64,000 bases of DNA from Myxococcus fulvus (GTDB lineage: Bacteria > Myxococcota > Myxococcia > Myxococcales > Myxococcaceae), in contig NZ_FOIB01000006.1 in NCBI RefSeq assembly GCF_900111765.1, forward strand, positions 558,001 through 622,000, given 5' to 3'. A model generated the notes under the pieces. The model was not told the DNA's origin, did not search any database, and saw only the letters and a program-made list of their open reading frames with translations. The translations under genes were made by a program, and so were the position numbers. Positions 26,401-35,036 of the stretch are shown here, in pieces. Within the stretch, counting starts at the first letter, position 1; each line of letters opens with the position of its first letter.

Positions 26401-26664
26401 GCGCACCGGCTGCCCGTGCTCCAGCACCTGTCGGTAGTGCGGCTCGATGACGGCCCACAGGTCCGGCACCACGTCGCGGACCTTGCGGCCCAGGTGCGCG
26501 TGGCGCGGCAGGCCGTTCATCTCCGCGAGCGCCTCGTTGATGTGGATGTAGCGCAGCTCCAGGTCGACGAAGGCCAGACCCACGGGCGCCCCCGCGACCA
26601 TCGTCTCGAGGAAGAAGCGGGACTGCTCCGGGGAGATACCCTCGATGGCCTCCTCGTCCGTCAC
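23473..26664 (-). CDS. Soluble sensor histidine kinase with six PAS domains
   Basis: The 1063-residue protein (GTG start at 26664; longer in-frame starts to 26757 look untranslated) has no membrane segment. About six PAS/PAC units lie in tandem (approximate residues 16-137, 145-270, 275-420, 425-555, 555-690 and 695-815), recognised by endings such as ITVVETTEHK, STAEDVSERK, GTQRDVTEQ, FHDITDRK, SLDVTDQV and LQDVTRLK. They are followed by HisKA (TVASHELKTPLTPLQ, His about 834) and HATPase (NAIKYG, DEGIGI, GGLGLGLFISR). There is no receiver domain and no adjacent regulator, so it is an orphan. It precedes the RiPP operon by 64 bases on the same strand; co-transcription is possible. Confidence 0.92.
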   Translation of the reverse strand: MTDEEAIEGISPEQSRFFLETMVAGAPVGLAFVDLELRYIHINEALAEMNGLPRHAHLGRKVRDVVPDLWAVIEPHYRQVLEHGQPVRNLEIVGATAKALGVPRSFVVNYFPVRDAGGAMQGVGITVVETTEHKLAQQANRLNQERFRSLVEATAQPVWTTDARGELTEPAPRWMAFTGQSRGAHLGLGWLDAIHPGDRARFVTEWRSALKTREPYRGEVRLQHRDGTWRDVILRGVPVFDDDGLVREWMSTAEDVSERKQAEQELRQTTRALAASDERYRTFLAQSTEGIWRMEFDAPLDTRQPEDALVDAIIRTGHIAESNEVMARMSGFDSARDLEGVSLRELIQRSGGSVDALRTFVQKGFRVQDMETRQRDRKGLERVRLSNFVGVVEDGWLVRVWGTQRDVTEQAQAQRALEQSRMQARQREHQLRTITDALPALVAYLDPEERYLFCNRAFETWFGVKPSSVVGRTLREVGGELLYPLFKAWVRRALSGEHVAHETALGLRDGRQIHVQATFVPSEDARGRIQGCVVLFHDITDRKRTEAEVEAQRARLYDVLMNAPASIAILSGPEQTFTLVNPNFQRQSQDSELVGTSLRDIARESEQARAYSLALDEVFASGRPMKFTETPQLLNLNDKGLEQHYFNIVYQPLRDAQGEVDSVLSFSLDVTDQVRARHQAEELAAHLASQQKWLESLLHMTPIALLMMEPGTGKVLFANQAAHQLAGGEVALGVPVERYGTVYNVIDEHDATLPNERMPGARAARGETLRREPMRWRVASGEVRDILVDSELLPAMHGHPATVVLALQDVTRLKDAEVQLQEAVRLRDEFLTVASHELKTPLTPLQIKLQGLAREASSSTSEEHLRHSVMRAAESTSLQVRKLAALINDLLDVTQLAGSPLPLELGRVDLSAVAREVAEQLRAQAAQADSVLEVEAPVAVVGRWDARRLEQVVRGLVSNAIKYGPGRPVRIRVEERAGRGRILVSDEGIGIASEDLERIFEKFGRAVPARNYGGLGLGLFISRRIVEAHQGTIRAESRRGHGATLIVELPLTGPEPTPPPSIH

Positions 26665-26863
26665 GCTGGCGCCTGGTCCCCGCACACGGTGCTCCCCCAG
26701 CCGGCTCCACCCTGGATGGGTGGTGGGTGGGCCGTGCCCGCGCGCGCTTCCGGGCACACCTCACCCACCGCGAGTCTGTACATCCTCCCCGTCACCGGGG
26801 AGATGCGGGCCCACCAGGAGGCGAGCCCGCGGTCGTCGGGTGACAGTGCAGGACGGACGTCAC

Positions 26864-26890
26864 CGGCGGGCGGGGGACTTGCGCCCGCCG
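26864..26890 (-). terminator. GC hairpin behind the lipoprotein gene
   Basis: CGGCGGGCG (26864-26872) pairs perfectly with CGCCCGCCG (26882-26890) across a 9-base loop. It lies 24 bases behind the stop of the minus-strand lipoprotein gene. A second stem, 26805-26810 with 26825-26830, follows. There is no U-run, so termination would be rho-assisted or incomplete. The 249-base gap (26665-26913) also holds the promoter of the PAS kinase; I could not place it. Confidence 0.45.
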
Positions 26891-26913
26891 GGCCGTCCGC
26901 CCTCAGGCGTGCG

Positions 26914-27915
26914 TCAGAGCTCGTGCCACGTCTGCTCGAAGACGATGACCTTGTACGACTGGGGGAAGAGCATGATGTAGAGGATGCGGTGGGTGTCGCC
27001 ATTGGGGCCGGTGGAGTACTCGCGGAAATAGCGCTTCACCTGCACCGCCTCCGTCCCATTGCCGTACGTCTCCAGGATGACGGGCAGCAGCGGGCGGAAC
27101 TGGAACCACATGGAGCTGCTCGTCTCCGACAGGGAGAGCACCGCCGGCGCGGGGTCGCTGCGGTAGACCTGGTAGCGCCCCTGGGCGAGCACCGCCTGGA
27201 CGGCCTGGTCCAGCGTGGCCTGCCCGGTGAAGGTCCAGTAGTAGTCGAGCCGGCGCAGGGAGCCCGTCTCGTTCTCGAACCAGCCATTGCCCTGGTCGAC
27301 CACGGACTGGAGGCGCTCGGTGATGGGCTGCTCGAGCCAGCTCAGCGTGAGTCCCGTGGGCGGCGCCGGCGGATTGACGAGGCAGGTGCCGCCGACACAC
27401 GAGGCCGCGAGGCGGAACTGCTTGTTGGCGGCGTTCACGAAGCCCACCACCGCCAGGTACTCGCCCGTCTTCGGCACCGTCACCAGCTCCACCTTGCTGA
27501 GCGTGCCGTAGCCCGAGTCGTCGTCCTGCGCGAGCGGCGTCACCCCGAAGCTCCCGTTGGCGTCCTTGGGGCCGTAGAGGAACAGGCCGGTGTCCAGGTA
27601 CATGGAGCTGCCCAGGTGCGTGACTTCGAGGCGAAGCTGCGCGCCCGCGTTCGCCTGGACGGTGTAGCCGAAGTAGCCGGGCTGGGAGCCCGGGTAGCCG
27701 GCCACCGCGCCGCCCACGGGCAGCACACCCTGGTCCTCGACGCTGTCAGCGATGTTGCCGCTGGGAGGCGTCGGGGGAGCGCCCACGAGCGGCGCCCGGT
27801 CCTGCTCCAGCGCCGCGTCGTCGGAGGCAGGCGCCTGGGGCGCTCCACCACACGCGCTCAACAGGGCCGCCGGCAACGTCCACAGAATGGCTTGCTTCAG
27901 ATTCCCACGCATCAT
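26914..27915 (-). CDS. Lipoprotein with PPC-like beta domain, function unknown
   Basis: A 333-residue protein has a lipobox (LPAALLSAC, Cys at about residue 20) and an Ala/Pro-rich linker. A domain like the bacterial pre-peptidase C-terminal fold comes next (GYFGYTVQANAGAQLRLEVTHLGSSMYLDTGLFLYG, then GEYLAVVGFVN). After a CVGGTC pair, the C-terminal half (SWLEQPITERLQSVVDQ, FEQTWHEL) is not recognised. No catalytic motif is seen. It is divergent from the M28 peptidase gene, with a 195-base shared upstream region (27916-28110) that is A-rich near 28015-28030. Confidence 0.75.
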   Translation of the reverse strand: MMRGNLKQAILWTLPAALLSACGGAPQAPASDDAALEQDRAPLVGAPPTPPSGNIADSVEDQGVLPVGGAVAGYPGSQPGYFGYTVQANAGAQLRLEVTHLGSSMYLDTGLFLYGPKDANGSFGVTPLAQDDDSGYGTLSKVELVTVPKTGEYLAVVGFVNAANKQFRLAASCVGGTCLVNPPAPPTGLTLSWLEQPITERLQSVVDQGNGWFENETGSLRRLDYYWTFTGQATLDQAVQAVLAQGRYQVYRSDPAPAVLSLSETSSSMWFQFRPLLPVILETYGNGTEAVQVKRYFREYSTGPNGDTHRILYIMLFPQSYKVIVFEQTWHEL

Positions 27916-28110
27916 CTGGGCCTCCACGGGGTGAGGACGGCGCCACGGCTGGTGTCGCCGCCCTGGGATGGGGCGCCCGTGTGCCATTCCCTCGCGTGGA
28001 ACTCAAGCGGACGCGGATAAAACACAACAACGATGGTGGTCGGATGTACCGCGAGGTCCGTGGCGCCTTGCGGCTTGAAGCAGACGCGGGAGGTTGTGAA
28101 TGCTGGCGTC

Positions 28111-29640
28111 ATGTCCTTACCTCAGAAGGTTCTAAGCGCGGCGTTGGTGTCGCTGGTCCTCGTGTCGTCGCAGCGGGTGGAGGCCGAGCCTCAGGCCCCT
28201 TCGGTGCGCGAGCGGGAGGTGATGTCGTTGACGGGGGCGGTGCTGGGGCCCACGCCGATGGTGGAGGATTTGCGCTCGCTGGTGGACGAGGTGGGTGGGC
28301 GGGCCACGGGCTCGGAGGCCAACCGTCGCGCGGTGGAGTGGGCGCTGGAGCGCTTCGGCGAGGCGGGTGTCAGCGTGAAGGCCGAGCCGTTCCGGATGCC
28401 GTCGCTGTGGCTGGAGCAGGGCGCGAGCGCGACGGTGCAGGGCAAGGGTGTGCGCTTCTCGCCCCGGGTGGCGGCGATGCCCTTCTCGGCCGCGACGCCG
28501 AAGAACGGGCTCACCGCGCCGCTCATCGACCTGGGGCGAGGCACCGAGGCGGACCACGCGCGCGTGGGCGCGAAGGTGAAGGGCGCCTTCGTCCTGGTGG
28601 AGACCGACGAGCTGCGGGACGTGGATGGGCTGTTCCGCGAGTACGCGGAGGCGGTCGGAATCGAGGCGCGCGCGGTGGCCGCCGGCGCCGCGGGCGTCGT
28701 CTACATGGGCAGCCGGCCCGGCAATCAGCTCTACCGCCACAACGTGTCGACGGGCGCGAAGAACACCCGGCCGATGATGGTGATGGAGCGCGATGGCGCC
28801 CGGCGCGCGCAGCGGCTGCTCCGCGCGGGCACGGCCCTCACGTTGAGCGCGGCGTTGGACTTGAAGACGGGCGGCCCCTACGAGGCGCGCAACGTCATCG
28901 GTGAGATTCGGGGCACCACGAAGCCGGACGAAGTCGTCGTGCTGGGCGCGCACCTCGACAGCTGGGACCTGGGCGGCGGCGCGCTCGACAACGGCGCCAA
29001 CGTGGCGATGCTCATCGACCTGGCCCGGCAGATGCGACGGCTGGGGCTGAAGCCCGCGCGGACGATTCGCTTCGCGCTCTGGAACGGCGAGGAGCAGGGC
29101 CTGTATGGCTCTGCGGGCTACGTGCGCTCGCACGCGGCGGAGCTGGACGGGCACGTCATGGCGCTGTCGGTGGACATCGGCTGCGGGCGCATCAACGGCT
29201 TCTTCACCAACGGCCGGCCTCCGCTGGTGCCCCTGGTGGACCGGGCGCTCGCGCCGGTGGCGGGCCTGGGGCCCTTCACCCAGGTCGACGTGCCGGTGGT
29301 GGGCACCGACAACCTGGACTTCATGCTCAGCGGCGTGGCGAACCTCATCGCCAACCAGGAGTCCGCGACGTACGGGCCCAACTACCACGCGCGCTCAGAC
29401 GAGTTCGAGCAGTGCGACGCGCGTACGCTGCGCGGCAACGCCGCGGTGGTGGGCTCGCTGGCGTGGGGCTTCGCCACCATGGAGGAGCGGCTGGGGCGCC
29501 AGGGCCGCGCGGAGGTGGAGGCGCTCATGAAGGCGACGGACCTGCCCCAGCAGCTGCGCTCCTTCAACCTCTGGGACGAGTGGCAGGAGGGCAAGCGCGG
29601 CGGCTTCGCCGACAAGCAGGTGACGCCCTCGCCGCGCTGA
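28111..29640 (+). CDS. Secreted M28-family zinc aminopeptidase
   Basis: The 509-residue enzyme has a signal peptide (VLSAALVSLVLVSSQRVEA). A PA-like insert is followed by the M28 core: VVLGAHLDSWDLGGGALDNGAN (first zinc His and the bridging Asp), ALWNGEEQGLYGS (catalytic Glu pair), LSVDIGCG (Asp) and NYHARSDEFEQ (last His). It should remove N-terminal residues or dipeptides from peptides outside the cytosol. The start at 28111 gives a normal signal peptide; the longer frame to 28033 and a GTG at 28096 are alternatives. It converges on the kinase gene with only 7 bases between the stops. Confidence 0.92.
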   Translation: MSLPQKVLSAALVSLVLVSSQRVEAEPQAPSVREREVMSLTGAVLGPTPMVEDLRSLVDEVGGRATGSEANRRAVEWALERFGEAGVSVKAEPFRMPSLWLEQGASATVQGKGVRFSPRVAAMPFSAATPKNGLTAPLIDLGRGTEADHARVGAKVKGAFVLVETDELRDVDGLFREYAEAVGIEARAVAAGAAGVVYMGSRPGNQLYRHNVSTGAKNTRPMMVMERDGARRAQRLLRAGTALTLSAALDLKTGGPYEARNVIGEIRGTTKPDEVVVLGAHLDSWDLGGGALDNGANVAMLIDLARQMRRLGLKPARTIRFALWNGEEQGLYGSAGYVRSHAAELDGHVMALSVDIGCGRINGFFTNGRPPLVPLVDRALAPVAGLGPFTQVDVPVVGTDNLDFMLSGVANLIANQESATYGPNYHARSDEFEQCDARTLRGNAAVVGSLAWGFATMEERLGRQGRAEVEALMKATDLPQQLRSFNLWDEWQEGKRGGFADKQVTPSPR

Positions 29641-29647
29641 AGCACGC

Positions 29648-32600
29648 TCAGCGCAGGCGGTGCTCGGTGAGCCAGGTGTCGATGAGCGGCTGCGTCCTCG
29701 GGGACGGGTCGTCCTTGAGGGCCATGGCCTTCGCCTCGTGGGCGAGCCGCACGGCGCGCTCGCGGTCCTTGCCGGAGTCCCACAGGGCCTGGGCCAGGAA
29801 GAAGCGCACCTCGGTGCGGTGGCCCGGGCCCGGCAGGGCCTTGTCCCAGCCCGCGACGGCGCGCTCCAGGGGTGCCAGCGCCTCGCGGGGCCGGCCGAGC
29901 TTGAGGAAGGCGGCGCCCAAATCCCTCAGGCTGAGCGTCCACTGACTGGCGCTGTCGTCCGCCTGCTGCATCTGGATGTCGACGGCGCGCTGGAGGTGCG
30001 GCAGGGCGTCCTCGTACTGGCCCTTCAGGCCGAGCACCCGGGCCACCAGCCGCAGCGGGCTGACGAGCCCCGGGTCCATGAGGCCGCGCGCCTTCTCCCG
30101 GATGCTCACGGCCGCGCGGAAGCGCTCGAGCGCGAGGTCGTGCTTGCCGCTCTGGAAGTAGAGCACGCCCAGGTTGGCGTTGATGACGGCGGCGCCCAGG
30201 CTCACCGCGCCGTCCGTCTTCGCGACGATGGAGAGCGCGCGCTCGTACAGCGGCAGGGCCTCGTCCGTGCGCGACTCGACGACGAGCGTCGAGGCCAGGT
30301 CATTGAGCGCGTCGTACACCCGCGGGTGCTCCGGGCCGAGCGTGCGCTCGAAGACGCCCAGCGCCTCGCGCGCGATGCGCTCCGCGACGTCCAGCTCGTT
30401 CAAGTCGCGGAGCACGGGGACCATGGCGATGCGCACGCGCGCGACGTCCGGGTGCTCGGGGCCCAGGGCCTGCTGGGTGATGGCGGCGGCGCGCTCCAGG
30501 TGGGCCTTCGCCTCCTCCAGCCGGGGGTGCACCCACTGCGTGGAGCCCAGCTCCAGCAGCACGTCCGCCACCTCCAGGCTGTCCGGGCCGAAGGTGCTCT
30601 CGGCGAAGAGGAGTGCCTGCTGCTGGAGCGCGACGGCTTCCTCGAACCGGCGCTGCTTGCGCAAGAGCGTGCCGGAGTAGGTGAGGAGGTTGACGCGCGT
30701 CAGCTCGTTGCCGCCGCCCAGCCGTTCGATGGCGGCGGCGGCGCGGTCCTTCCAGCGCGAGGCGAGCTCGTACTCGTCCAGGCCGATGCACGTCACGCGC
30801 ACCAGCAGCGTCCAGGCCCTCGCGGCCACGGCATCCTGCCGCGTGGCCTCCGCGGCGTTGAGCGCCTCGAAGAGGGCGGCCTCCGCGCCGCGCCAGTCGC
30901 CCGCGCCCTCGCGCAGCTCGCCGAGCAGCATCGAGATTTCGGCGCCGTCATGCCGGTTCGCCGCGCGCCGGGCGGCGAGCGCCGTGGGCTCCACCAGCGC
31001 GACGCCCTCCGCGTAGCGTCCGGTGGCGAGCAGCGCGCGGCCCCGGGCGAGGGTGGCGCGCAGCGCGGCGTGTTGTGCGCGGGCCTCGGGCCCCTCGGGA
31101 ATCACGGCCCCGCCCGGCGCGAGCGCCTCCGAGCAGCCCGACAACGCCGGCAGGCCCTTCACCGCGCGGTGCGCCTCGTCCACCGTCCGGGCATCCGCCT
31201 GGGACAGCAGCCGCGCGAGCGCGGAGACGTCCGCCAGCCGGTTGTCGAGACAGCGCATGCGCCACGCCATCACCTCCTCGGGCTGCTCCTTGCGCACGCG
31301 CGTCGCCTCGCAGGCGGTGATGCGCGTGGTCGTCCACGCGGCGGTGTACGCGTCCAGCTCGCGGCGCACGCGCTCCCAGGCGGCGGTGGCGTAGGGACGG
31401 CCGGTCGCGGCGAAGGCGTTCTGGATGGCGTGGTGCTGCTCGGGCCCCCAGACGGCGGTCAGCTCGTCCGGCGCGCTCGCGCAGGAGCGGGCGCCCCGGG
31501 TGTGCACCGCGTGCGTCAGGCCCACGGCCGCGCCGAGCACCGCCACGGCGCTGGCCAGTTGGAGCCCGCGCTTCCACCGGGCCGCGGGGTCCTTCTGGAG
31601 CGCGTCCAGCAGCGCCCCCAGATGCGGGAAGCGGTCCTCGGGGCGCCGGGCCAGTCCACGCAGCAACACGCGACGCACCCATGGCGGCACGCGCGTGCCG
31701 GCGGGCGCGGGCCGCACCTGTCCCGAGGACACCTGGGTGGAGAGCGCCGCCAGCGTGGCGCCCTCGAAGGGGCGCGCGCCGTAGAGGGCCTCGTGCAGCG
31801 CCACGCAGAAGGAGAACTGGTCTCCGGCCGCGCTCGCTCGCGTCTTGTCGAGCAGTTGCTCCGGCGCCATGTAGGCCGGCGTGCCGCCCGTGACGGAGCG
31901 CTCCATGCCCGCGAGGGCGGGGCTGCCGGCGGTGGCGGCGCCGCCCTCCGTCGCGGTGGCGGCGCCCAGGCGCGCGAGGCCGAAGTCGGTGACGTGGACG
32001 TTGCCGTCGTCGCCCACCAGGAGGTTGGCCGGCTTGAAGTCGCCATGCACCACGCCCGCGGCGTGCGCGGCGGCGAGCCCCTGGCCGGCGTCGAGGAAGA
32101 GCTCGAGCACCTGACGCCACGGGCGCGGCGCGGCCTTCAGCCACTCGACGAGCGTCTGGGCCTCCACGCGCTCCATGGCGAGGAAGACGTGCTGGCCGAA
32201 GGTGCCCACGTCGTACACGGCCACCACGTTGGGGTGGGAGACGCGGGCCATGGCCTGCGCCTCGCGCAGCAGGTGCGCGCGCTCCTTCTCGACATTCAGT
32301 CCGAGCGCGCCGGTGCGCAGGAGCTTGAGCGCCACGCGGCGGTCCAGCTCCGGGTCATACGCGCCGTAGACGACGCCCATGGCCCCGGCGCCGAGCAGCT
32401 CCAGCACCAGGTAGCGGCCCACGGCGGTGCCCTTCTCCAGGGCCGCGTCCGGACGGCCGGAGAACGGCTGCGCGGGCTCGGTGGGCGGCTCCGCGCCGGC
32501 GGCGTCCGGGGACTGGGCGCGCAGGCCCTCGGCGACCATCGTCCGACAGGAGGCGCACGTGTCGAGGTGCGCATCGACCTCCGCGGACTCCTGGGGAGAC

Positions 32601-32650
32601 AGCTCCCCCAGGAGCAACTTCATGAAGACGGCCTCGTCGACACAGCGCAT
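29648..32650 (-). CDS. Ser/Thr protein kinase with N-terminal zinc motif and TPR repeats
   Basis: This 1000-residue protein has a short anti-sigma-like zinc motif at the N-terminus (HLDTCASC, about residues 30-37). The kinase domain is at about 55-330: GAGAMGVVYGAYD P-loop, VALKLL lysine, VVHGDFKPANLL catalytic loop, VTDFGLAR and TPAYMAPEQL. The HRD arginine is replaced by Gly, a non-RD kinase. A single transmembrane helix follows at about 373-392 (ASAVAVLGAAVGLTHAV). About 600 residues of TPR-like helices (ALFEALNAAEATRQDAVAARAW, YERALSIVAKT) complete it, probably outside the cytosol. It lies 72 bases behind three AAA+ genes on the same strand and may be the fourth gene of that operon. Confidence 0.9.
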   Translation of the reverse strand: MRCVDEAVFMKLLLGELSPQESAEVDAHLDTCASCRTMVAEGLRAQSPDAAGAEPPTEPAQPFSGRPDAALEKGTAVGRYLVLELLGAGAMGVVYGAYDPELDRRVALKLLRTGALGLNVEKERAHLLREAQAMARVSHPNVVAVYDVGTFGQHVFLAMERVEAQTLVEWLKAAPRPWRQVLELFLDAGQGLAAAHAAGVVHGDFKPANLLVGDDGNVHVTDFGLARLGAATATEGGAATAGSPALAGMERSVTGGTPAYMAPEQLLDKTRASAAGDQFSFCVALHEALYGARPFEGATLAALSTQVSSGQVRPAPAGTRVPPWVRRVLLRGLARRPEDRFPHLGALLDALQKDPAARWKRGLQLASAVAVLGAAVGLTHAVHTRGARSCASAPDELTAVWGPEQHHAIQNAFAATGRPYATAAWERVRRELDAYTAAWTTTRITACEATRVRKEQPEEVMAWRMRCLDNRLADVSALARLLSQADARTVDEAHRAVKGLPALSGCSEALAPGGAVIPEGPEARAQHAALRATLARGRALLATGRYAEGVALVEPTALAARRAANRHDGAEISMLLGELREGAGDWRGAEAALFEALNAAEATRQDAVAARAWTLLVRVTCIGLDEYELASRWKDRAAAAIERLGGGNELTRVNLLTYSGTLLRKQRRFEEAVALQQQALLFAESTFGPDSLEVADVLLELGSTQWVHPRLEEAKAHLERAAAITQQALGPEHPDVARVRIAMVPVLRDLNELDVAERIAREALGVFERTLGPEHPRVYDALNDLASTLVVESRTDEALPLYERALSIVAKTDGAVSLGAAVINANLGVLYFQSGKHDLALERFRAAVSIREKARGLMDPGLVSPLRLVARVLGLKGQYEDALPHLQRAVDIQMQQADDSASQWTLSLRDLGAAFLKLGRPREALAPLERAVAGWDKALPGPGHRTEVRFFLAQALWDSGKDRERAVRLAHEAKAMALKDDPSPRTQPLIDTWLTEHRLR

Positions 32651-32722
32651 GAAGGAGAGGTCTGGCTCCAGGTGGGGGAGGGCGTGCGAGCGACGATAGC
32701 AGAGCCCTGTCACGAGTTGATG

Positions 32723-35035
32723 TCAGGACCGGGGCACCACCTCCAGGCGCTCCTCGCCGCCCAGGCGCAGCTCCACGTGCCGGTGGGGCGTGCCCGCATG
32801 GGCGGCGAGCCACTGGGCGAGCGGGACGACGGCGTGCTGCTCCACCGCGCGCTTCAGGGGACGTGCGCCATAGCGCGCGTCGAAGCCCGTCCGGGCGAGG
32901 AAGTCCACCACGTCCTCGCCGAAGGACACCTTCACGCCCCGCCGTGAGAGGCCCTCGCGTCCCAGGGCCGCGTCCAGCGTGCGCCGGGTGAGCGTGCGGA
33001 TGACGTCCGCGGACAGGGCGCGGTAGGGGACCACCTGGTCCAACCGGTTGAGCAGCTCCGGCCGGAAGAAGGCCGTGGCCGCGCCCAGGTAGTGGGCCTC
33101 CATGTCGCGAGGCCCGTCCCCACCGAAGCCCAGCGAGCGCGCCGCCGACTCCGCGCCCAGGTTGCTGGTGAGCAGCACCACCGTGTTGCGGAAGCTGACG
33201 GTGCGGCCGGTGCCGTCCGTGAGCCGTCCCTCGCCGAGCACCTGGAGCAGCAGGTCGTGCACGCCCGCGTCCGCCTTCTCCACCTCGTCCAGCAGCACCA
33301 CGCCGAAGGGCTGCTCGCGCACCCGTCGCGCGAGCCCTCCCTGCTGTCCACCCACCTCGCCCACGAGGCGCCCCGCGCTGCCCGGCGCCGCGTACTCGGC
33401 CATGTCGAAGCGCGCCAGCCGCGTCACGTCTCCGAACAGGTACTCCGCCAGGGCCAGCGCGGACTCCGTCTTGCCCACGCCCGTGGGGCCCAGGAGCAGG
33501 AACGCACCCAGGGGACGCGAGGGGTCGGCGAGGCCCGTCTTCAGCGTGACGACGAGGTTGCGCAACAGCAGCGTGGCCTCGTCCTGGCCGACGATGCGCT
33601 CGCGGAAGCGGCGCAGGAGCGCGTCCGGGTCCAGTCGAATCGACGCGTCCACCAGCTCGCGCGGATAGCCCGTGCGCGTGCAGAAGGCGGCCGTCACCGC
33701 GCTCGGGCCCACCTCCGCGCCCGAGTCGAGCTGGGACGTGGCGGCGCGCAGCAGCGACACCGCGCCACCGGGAGGAGGCCCCTCGCCGAAGCGCTCCGTC
33801 AGCTCGGCCGCGCGCTCCAGGGACTCCGGCGTGAAGCGCACCTTGCGAGCCTTGGCCACGCGCTGCGAGGCCTGCTGGACCGCGGCCCTCGCGGCGGACG
33901 CGGGCAGTGGCTCCACCGCGAGGTGGCGCAGGGCCTGGAGGAAGGCGCCATGCGTGCGCTCGGCGCGCGCGACGTCCTCGGGCGTGGCCTCGAGCACCAG
34001 CACCACCTCTCCGCCCTCCAGCGCGGGCAGCAGGTGCCGCGCGACATCCAGGCCCGTGTCGCCGCCGCCCAACGAGAGCAGCTCCGAGAGGCTGTCCAGG
34101 TGCAGCACCGCGCGGCGCACCCGCAGCTCGAGCACCATCTGCTGCACGCGCTTCTGCCACTGCCCCAGGTAGGCCATGCCCGCCATGATGCGGCCACCCG
34201 ACGTGCTGTAGACCTCCAGCCCGTGGAGCGGGTTGCCCGCGGGCGCGGACTCGGCGCGGTGCACCAGCTCATGCACCAGCGCCGTCTTGCCCACGGAGGG
34301 CGGCCCCACCAGCAGCACGCTGGCGCGAGCGCGCGCGGTGACGGCCTCGGTGAGCAGCCCCACCTCCTTGTTCCGCTCCCACGCGCGCTCCAGCAGGCCC
34401 GCGCGGACCTCCTCGTTGAGGCAACGGCTGGCCTCCGCGAGCGCGGGGGGAGGAGGGGGCTTGCGCTCGGCGCGCCGGGACTCGTCGACCCAGGTCGCGC
34501 GGGGTGCCTCGCGGTGCTTCATCGACACGGAGAGGGTCTCGACGGTCTCATCGCCCAGGTAGGCCAGCGAGTGCAGCCGCTCCAGGGGCGCGAGGTAGAG
34601 CTCGTGCCGGACGAGCTCCTCCACGTACGCCTCCAAATCGGAGAGGTCCTGCAGCGAGCCCTGCACGTCCACGCGCGGCACCCAGACGTGCACGGGGCCC
34701 TTGCCCGAGCCCGCCTTGCGCGTCGCGCGCTCCGCCTTGCCACCGCCGCGCCCACCGCGCGTCACCACGGTGAGCTTGAGGGGCACGGGCAACAGCCGCC
34801 CGTGCTGCACGGCGCGCACGGTGAGGTTCATCTTCTTGGTGCGCAGGTCCGGCCAGTGCGTGACTTCATCGTGGAGCTGGCCGCGCTTGAGCAGCCGCCC
34901 CAGCACCTCCGCCACGTCCAGTCGCGCGGTCGCCAGGTCCGGCGCGAACGAGGCGAGGTGCGGATGCGTCAGCACGTGCGCGGCCACACCCACGCCCGGG
35001 TAGTTGCGCACGAACAGGTGAAAGTTCTTCTCCAT
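32723..35035 (-). CDS. ClpA/ClpC-like double AAA+ ATPase, first of three paralogues (shortest)
   Basis: The 770-residue protein has a private N-domain (about 1-210; MEKNFHLFVRNYPGVG) instead of Clp_N repeats. AAA module 1 has Walker A GPPSVGKT (about 245) but Walker B LHLDSLSEL (about 313), where the catalytic Glu is Ser; it keeps a pore-loop tyrosine (AGMAYLGQWQKR). Module 2 has intact Walker A GPTGVGKTE (about 517), Walker B VVLLDEVEKA (about 580), LTSNLG sensor 1, FRPELLNRLD arginine finger and RYGARPLKRA sensor 2. Between RLVG and GGLARRV it lacks the five-residue GYVGY loop of ClpC. SLGFGG sits where ClpC/ClpX carry their ClpP-docking loop. There is no M-domain. The gene begins 1 base after the second paralogue. 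Confidence 0.88.
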   Translation of the reverse strand: MEKNFHLFVRNYPGVGVAAHVLTHPHLASFAPDLATARLDVAEVLGRLLKRGQLHDEVTHWPDLRTKKMNLTVRAVQHGRLLPVPLKLTVVTRGGRGGGKAERATRKAGSGKGPVHVWVPRVDVQGSLQDLSDLEAYVEELVRHELYLAPLERLHSLAYLGDETVETLSVSMKHREAPRATWVDESRRAERKPPPPPALAEASRCLNEEVRAGLLERAWERNKEVGLLTEAVTARARASVLLVGPPSVGKTALVHELVHRAESAPAGNPLHGLEVYSTSGGRIMAGMAYLGQWQKRVQQMVLELRVRRAVLHLDSLSELLSLGGGDTGLDVARHLLPALEGGEVVLVLEATPEDVARAERTHGAFLQALRHLAVEPLPASAARAAVQQASQRVAKARKVRFTPESLERAAELTERFGEGPPPGGAVSLLRAATSQLDSGAEVGPSAVTAAFCTRTGYPRELVDASIRLDPDALLRRFRERIVGQDEATLLLRNLVVTLKTGLADPSRPLGAFLLLGPTGVGKTESALALAEYLFGDVTRLARFDMAEYAAPGSAGRLVGEVGGQQGGLARRVREQPFGVVLLDEVEKADAGVHDLLLQVLGEGRLTDGTGRTVSFRNTVVLLTSNLGAESAARSLGFGGDGPRDMEAHYLGAATAFFRPELLNRLDQVVPYRALSADVIRTLTRRTLDAALGREGLSRRGVKVSFGEDVVDFLARTGFDARYGARPLKRAVEQHAVVPLAQWLAAHAGTPHRHVELRLGGEERLEVVPRS

Positions 35036-35036
35036 G

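Noticed and set aside
25054..28020. 988-codon open frame on the plus strand
   Set aside because: It lies antisense to the PAS kinase and lipoprotein genes, is rich in His/Arg/Gly with no domain pattern, and arises from the high third-position GC of the real genes.
29660..32947. 1095-codon plus-strand frame opposite the kinase
   Set aside because: It is a low-complexity Arg/Ala/Gly/His composition and a mirror of the kinase/TPR gene; no motif.
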